From: Candidatus Enterovibrio escicola
Lineage (GTDB): Bacteria; Pseudomonadota; Gammaproteobacteria; Enterobacterales; Vibrionaceae
DNA: 64,000 nucleotides
Direction: 5' to 3'
Assembly: GCF_002464935.1 (NCBI RefSeq)
Contig: NZ_NBYY01000015.1
Span: 47,874 to 111,873, forward strand
Shown here: positions 61,703 through 64,000 of the stretch, in pieces
Layout: each line of letters starts with the position of its first letter
Numbering within the stretch: the first letter of the stretch is position 1
Translations under genes and position numbers: made by a program
The notes under the pieces: model-generated
The model's input: only the letters and a program-made list of their open reading frames with translations
Databases searched by the model: none
What the model was told of the DNA's origin: nothing

Positions 61703-63426
61703 AGTTCAGGCCCTAGACTGAAGTAGAATTTGAAAGTATCCATAGTATTCTCGATTCCATGTGCAATATCTAACCGCACGGGACCAATTGGTGATTCCCA
61801 ACGCACACCTACTCCACCAGAAGTTTTCCAAGATGGATTACGATCACGCCAAGCATCACCCGCATCAATGAACATCGCAGCCCACCAATTTCCTGTAATT
61901 CGGTATTGATATTCTAAAGTTCCTGTCGCCATATAACTACCACCAACGCGATTACTGTATACATCTCTAGGAGAGATCGATTCATAATCGTAACCACGAA
62001 TACTGTTATCACCACCGACAAAAAAAATCAGTGAAGGTGGGACACTGTTAAATTTATCAGTAAAAACACAACCTACATTGAGACGAGCTATCCTACGACT
62101 ATTGTCATTTTTACTGCGAATCCAAGCTGTTTGTCCAATAACACGGTAGAACTTAATGTGAGTCCCCCATAAAGAATTTGCCACCTCAAAGGTAATAGAT
62201 TGTTTATCTCCCCACGATGGCATCGCACCCCCGAGGCTTCTGACGCGTGAAAAGTTAATCCCCGGTAACATCAGGTTAGAAATATGCAATACGTTAGCTT
62301 TGGTATACGCGGAATAGAGCCAACGAATATACACAGAATGTTGCCAACCCGTGTTGTATTTCCAATGACGAGAAACAGATGTGGTCAACTCTCTGCTTGA
62401 CTTATCCTTATTATCGGATTTTTTGAAACCAAGTTGAACTTGATAATACTCTAGTTGAACATTTTCCAATGGAATCTTATACGTCGACTCTATGGTTTGT
62501 TTGGGCTTAGATATATACAGTTCGGTATTAAAAGTATGTCCTAGGTTATTAATCCACGGCTTTGCCCAACCAATTTTAACGCGTGTTCCAATATCGCGTG
62601 AGTAGCCAAGACCAGTTTCAAGCAGATTACGCGGTGCTGGAGACAGAGAGACCGAAATTGGCACACGATTATCATGCATATCATCAATCCCTGCTTCCAC
62701 TAACACAGACGAGAACCAACCAGTATTCGAAAGATCCTGATTGAACATACCTAACTTATTAATCGAATAAGGATCACCCTCTTGAAATGTTAACAGGCTA
62801 TCGAGGCGAAGATCATTAATTTGGCTGTTGTTGTAAATCACTTCGCCAAAGTGATAGCGAACACCACTGTTAAAATGCAGGCGAATATAGGCTTTTCTAA
62901 GCCCTGGTGCCACTTCTAGGCGAGCTAACGTATATTTGGCAGCAAAGTAACCACGTCGAATTGCAAGGCTTGTTATACCAGATTTCAGTGCACCATATTG
63001 CCCTTGATTCAGAACATCTCCCTCTTTGGGTGCTGTTTCCAGAAGTTTAGTAAAAACCGGATCAGCTGATGCTTCACCAATCAATTCTACATCAACGTCT
63101 CCGATCAAGATCGGAGCACCCGCGTTGATATCAAGCACTACGGTTGCATCCGTCTTTGACGTTCGATCCTTGATCATAAACATAATAATCGGTTCATAAT
63201 AACCAAGTGCTTGAAGTGCTTCTGAGACTTTTTCTGTCACGCGAGATTGAAAATGAAAGTTAAGCCAGCGTTCATGCTCAGGTATAGAATTAAGATAAAC
63301 TTTGACATTAGCCTCCAGAGCTAAGTCCAAACCACGGATGTCAAAATCAACGTCTGCGACCGCTGCTAAAGGTATCCACATCGATACATTTATTACACAG
63401 AAAAATAATATTTTATTTATCATCAA
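61699..63426 (-). CDS. tamA: translocation and assembly module subunit TamA
   Basis: 575-aa Omp85-family outer-membrane barrel with three N-terminal POTRA domains. It has a signal peptide (residues about 1-24), POTRA domains (about 25-265; NINAGAPILIGDVDVELIGE, RYHFGEVIYNNSQIND), and a 16-strand barrel with the Omp85 signature GGDNSIRGYDYESISP (about residue 463) and VGVRWESPIGPVRLDIAHG, ending in SLGPEL. Length matches E. coli TamA (577 aa). It is the first gene of the tamAB operon; the promoter lies in the roughly 100 bp before the IS903 relic at 63531. Confidence 0.96.
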   Translation of the reverse strand: MMINKILFFCVINVSMWIPLAAVADVDFDIRGLDLALEANVKVYLNSIPEHERWLNFHFQSRVTEKVSEALQALGYYEPIIMFMIKDRTSKTDATVVLDINAGAPILIGDVDVELIGEASADPVFTKLLETAPKEGDVLNQGQYGALKSGITSLAIRRGYFAAKYTLARLEVAPGLRKAYIRLHFNSGVRYHFGEVIYNNSQINDLRLDSLLTFQEGDPYSINKLGMFNQDLSNTGWFSSVLVEAGIDDMHDNRVPISVSLSPAPRNLLETGLGYSRDIGTRVKIGWAKPWINNLGHTFNTELYISKPKQTIESTYKIPLENVQLEYYQVQLGFKKSDNKDKSSRELTTSVSRHWKYNTGWQHSVYIRWLYSAYTKANVLHISNLMLPGINFSRVRSLGGAMPSWGDKQSITFEVANSLWGTHIKFYRVIGQTAWIRSKNDNSRRIARLNVGCVFTDKFNSVPPSLIFFVGGDNSIRGYDYESISPRDVYSNRVGGSYMATGTLEYQYRITGNWWAAMFIDAGDAWRDRNPSWKTSGGVGVRWESPIGPVRLDIAHGIENTMDTFKFYFSLGPEL

Positions 63427-63530
63427 CCGTACGTCTTTCTCTTACCTTTAGAGTCGTAATACAAAAAAACAATGAACAGTATGATCTCAGAAATGTCAAA
63501 TTGTAATGTTATTAATGTACACTAAAGCAT

Positions 63531-64000
63531 GGCGTTGTTGATTAAATCAGGCTCATAACGCACTGATCCTAATCTTTTTACAGTCTTAATTTATCTGCTA
63601 GCGAACAGGCATGCCGAGTCTTATAATTTTGTTCATCGCTTTCATATTTGCCAATGCTTTACTAACTAGAGTATTCGTAATTACGAAGAGTAAGTTTAGG
63701 GATGAGTAACTGTTTATAGCGAAACATTGCTGTCTCTGCTAAAGAGCGTTTGTGATAAACCCTATCCTTTTTTCACTCCACGAATTGATCATATTTCAAC
63801 ACCTTTGCTGCTTCATTTCTAGGATGTACTTCCTCCAATTACCCCGCATTGCTTCGAGGTGGAATACTGGGCGATATTCCTTTGTTTTTCAGTACGTGAT
63901 GATCTGCTTTCCGTCATAGACTCCATCAGCACTGACTTGCGGTATCTTTCGTCTTAATGGATTAAAAAATGTAGGTAAAATCTCATTATCATCAAATTTT
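63531..64000 (-). mobile_element. IS903-group relic running off the window
   Basis: Starts with the right terminus GGCGTTGTTGATTAAATCAG and reads backwards through the decayed transposase C-terminus (KLTLRNYEYSS, KQLLIPK, VSADGVYDGKQIITY-like, GVIGGSTS) to the end of the window. Its left end is outside. Confidence 0.8.

Noticed and set aside
1..64000. CRISPR array
   Set aside because: No regularly spaced identical repeats were seen; all repeated sequences are IS ends or IS bodies.
1..64000. Defence, toxin-antitoxin or light-production genes
   Set aside because: None of the readable proteins or relics belong to such families; the accessory content is phage and IS debris.

Overview
The window looks like part of a chromosome from a gammaproteobacterium of the Vibrionaceae. 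The recognised proteins read like Vibrio, Photobacterium or Enterovibrio versions, and rpsU-yqeY-dnaG-rpoD with divergent tsaD, folB-folK-bacA, cysJIH, ilvIH and tamAB are all in familiar arrangements. It also shows an insertion-sequence burst followed by decay: intact core genes sit as islands in a large amount of broken transposon DNA, and no transposase in the window has an intact reading frame. That pattern fits a host-restricted bacterium in genome reduction. Bioluminescent fish symbionts of the Ca. Enterovibrio type are my best guess, but this is inference.

Layout. 0-5 kb: lpxL, a TIGR04219-type outer membrane barrel, nested IS982/IS903 relics, dusA. 5-14.5 kb: a phage integrase pseudogene just upstream of dusA and split by an IS982 copy, a fragment of a phage tail tape measure gene, relics of IS256, IS200/IS605 (tnpB), IS66, IS982 and IS903, with hinT in between. 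14.5-19 kb: a VOC (glyoxalase-like) gene, then IS630, IS903, IS1, IS982 and IS30 relics. 19-23 kb: pykF and convergent ilvIH. 23-25.4 kb: more IS relics. 25.4-34.2 kb: tRNA-Ile2(CAU), rpoD, dnaG, a decayed yqeY, rpsU, divergent tsaD, an IS gap, then folB-folK-bacA. 35.8-41.5 kb: the remains of a T7-like podovirus (phage RNA polymerase, Bro-N protein, small and large terminase), all pseudogenes. 42.8-47.1 kb: cysJIH. 49.8-51.2 kb: a YjiH-family membrane protein. 53.2-54.8 kb: divergent efp and epmB. 56.3-56.9 kb: ubiX. 58-63.4 kb: tamA-tamB. The window ends inside another IS903 relic.

The intact genes cover housekeeping work: lipid A acylation and outer-membrane assembly (lpxL, tamAB), cell-wall lipid carrier recycling (bacA), folate synthesis (folB, folK), sulfate assimilation (cysJIH), branched-chain amino acids (ilvIH), glycolysis (pykF), replication and transcription initiation (dnaG, rpoD), and translation or tRNA and EF-P modification (rpsU, tsaD, dusA, efp, epmB, tRNA-Ile2).

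The most unusual features are two. One is the T7-like phage relic fixed in the chromosome together with a Bro-N gene. The other is a set of derived IS982 structures: palindromes made of two right ends or two left ends, and a 428-bp composite bounded by two inverted left ends that carries its own 6-bp target duplication. Edges of IS relics are approximate unless a terminal repeat or target duplication is given.
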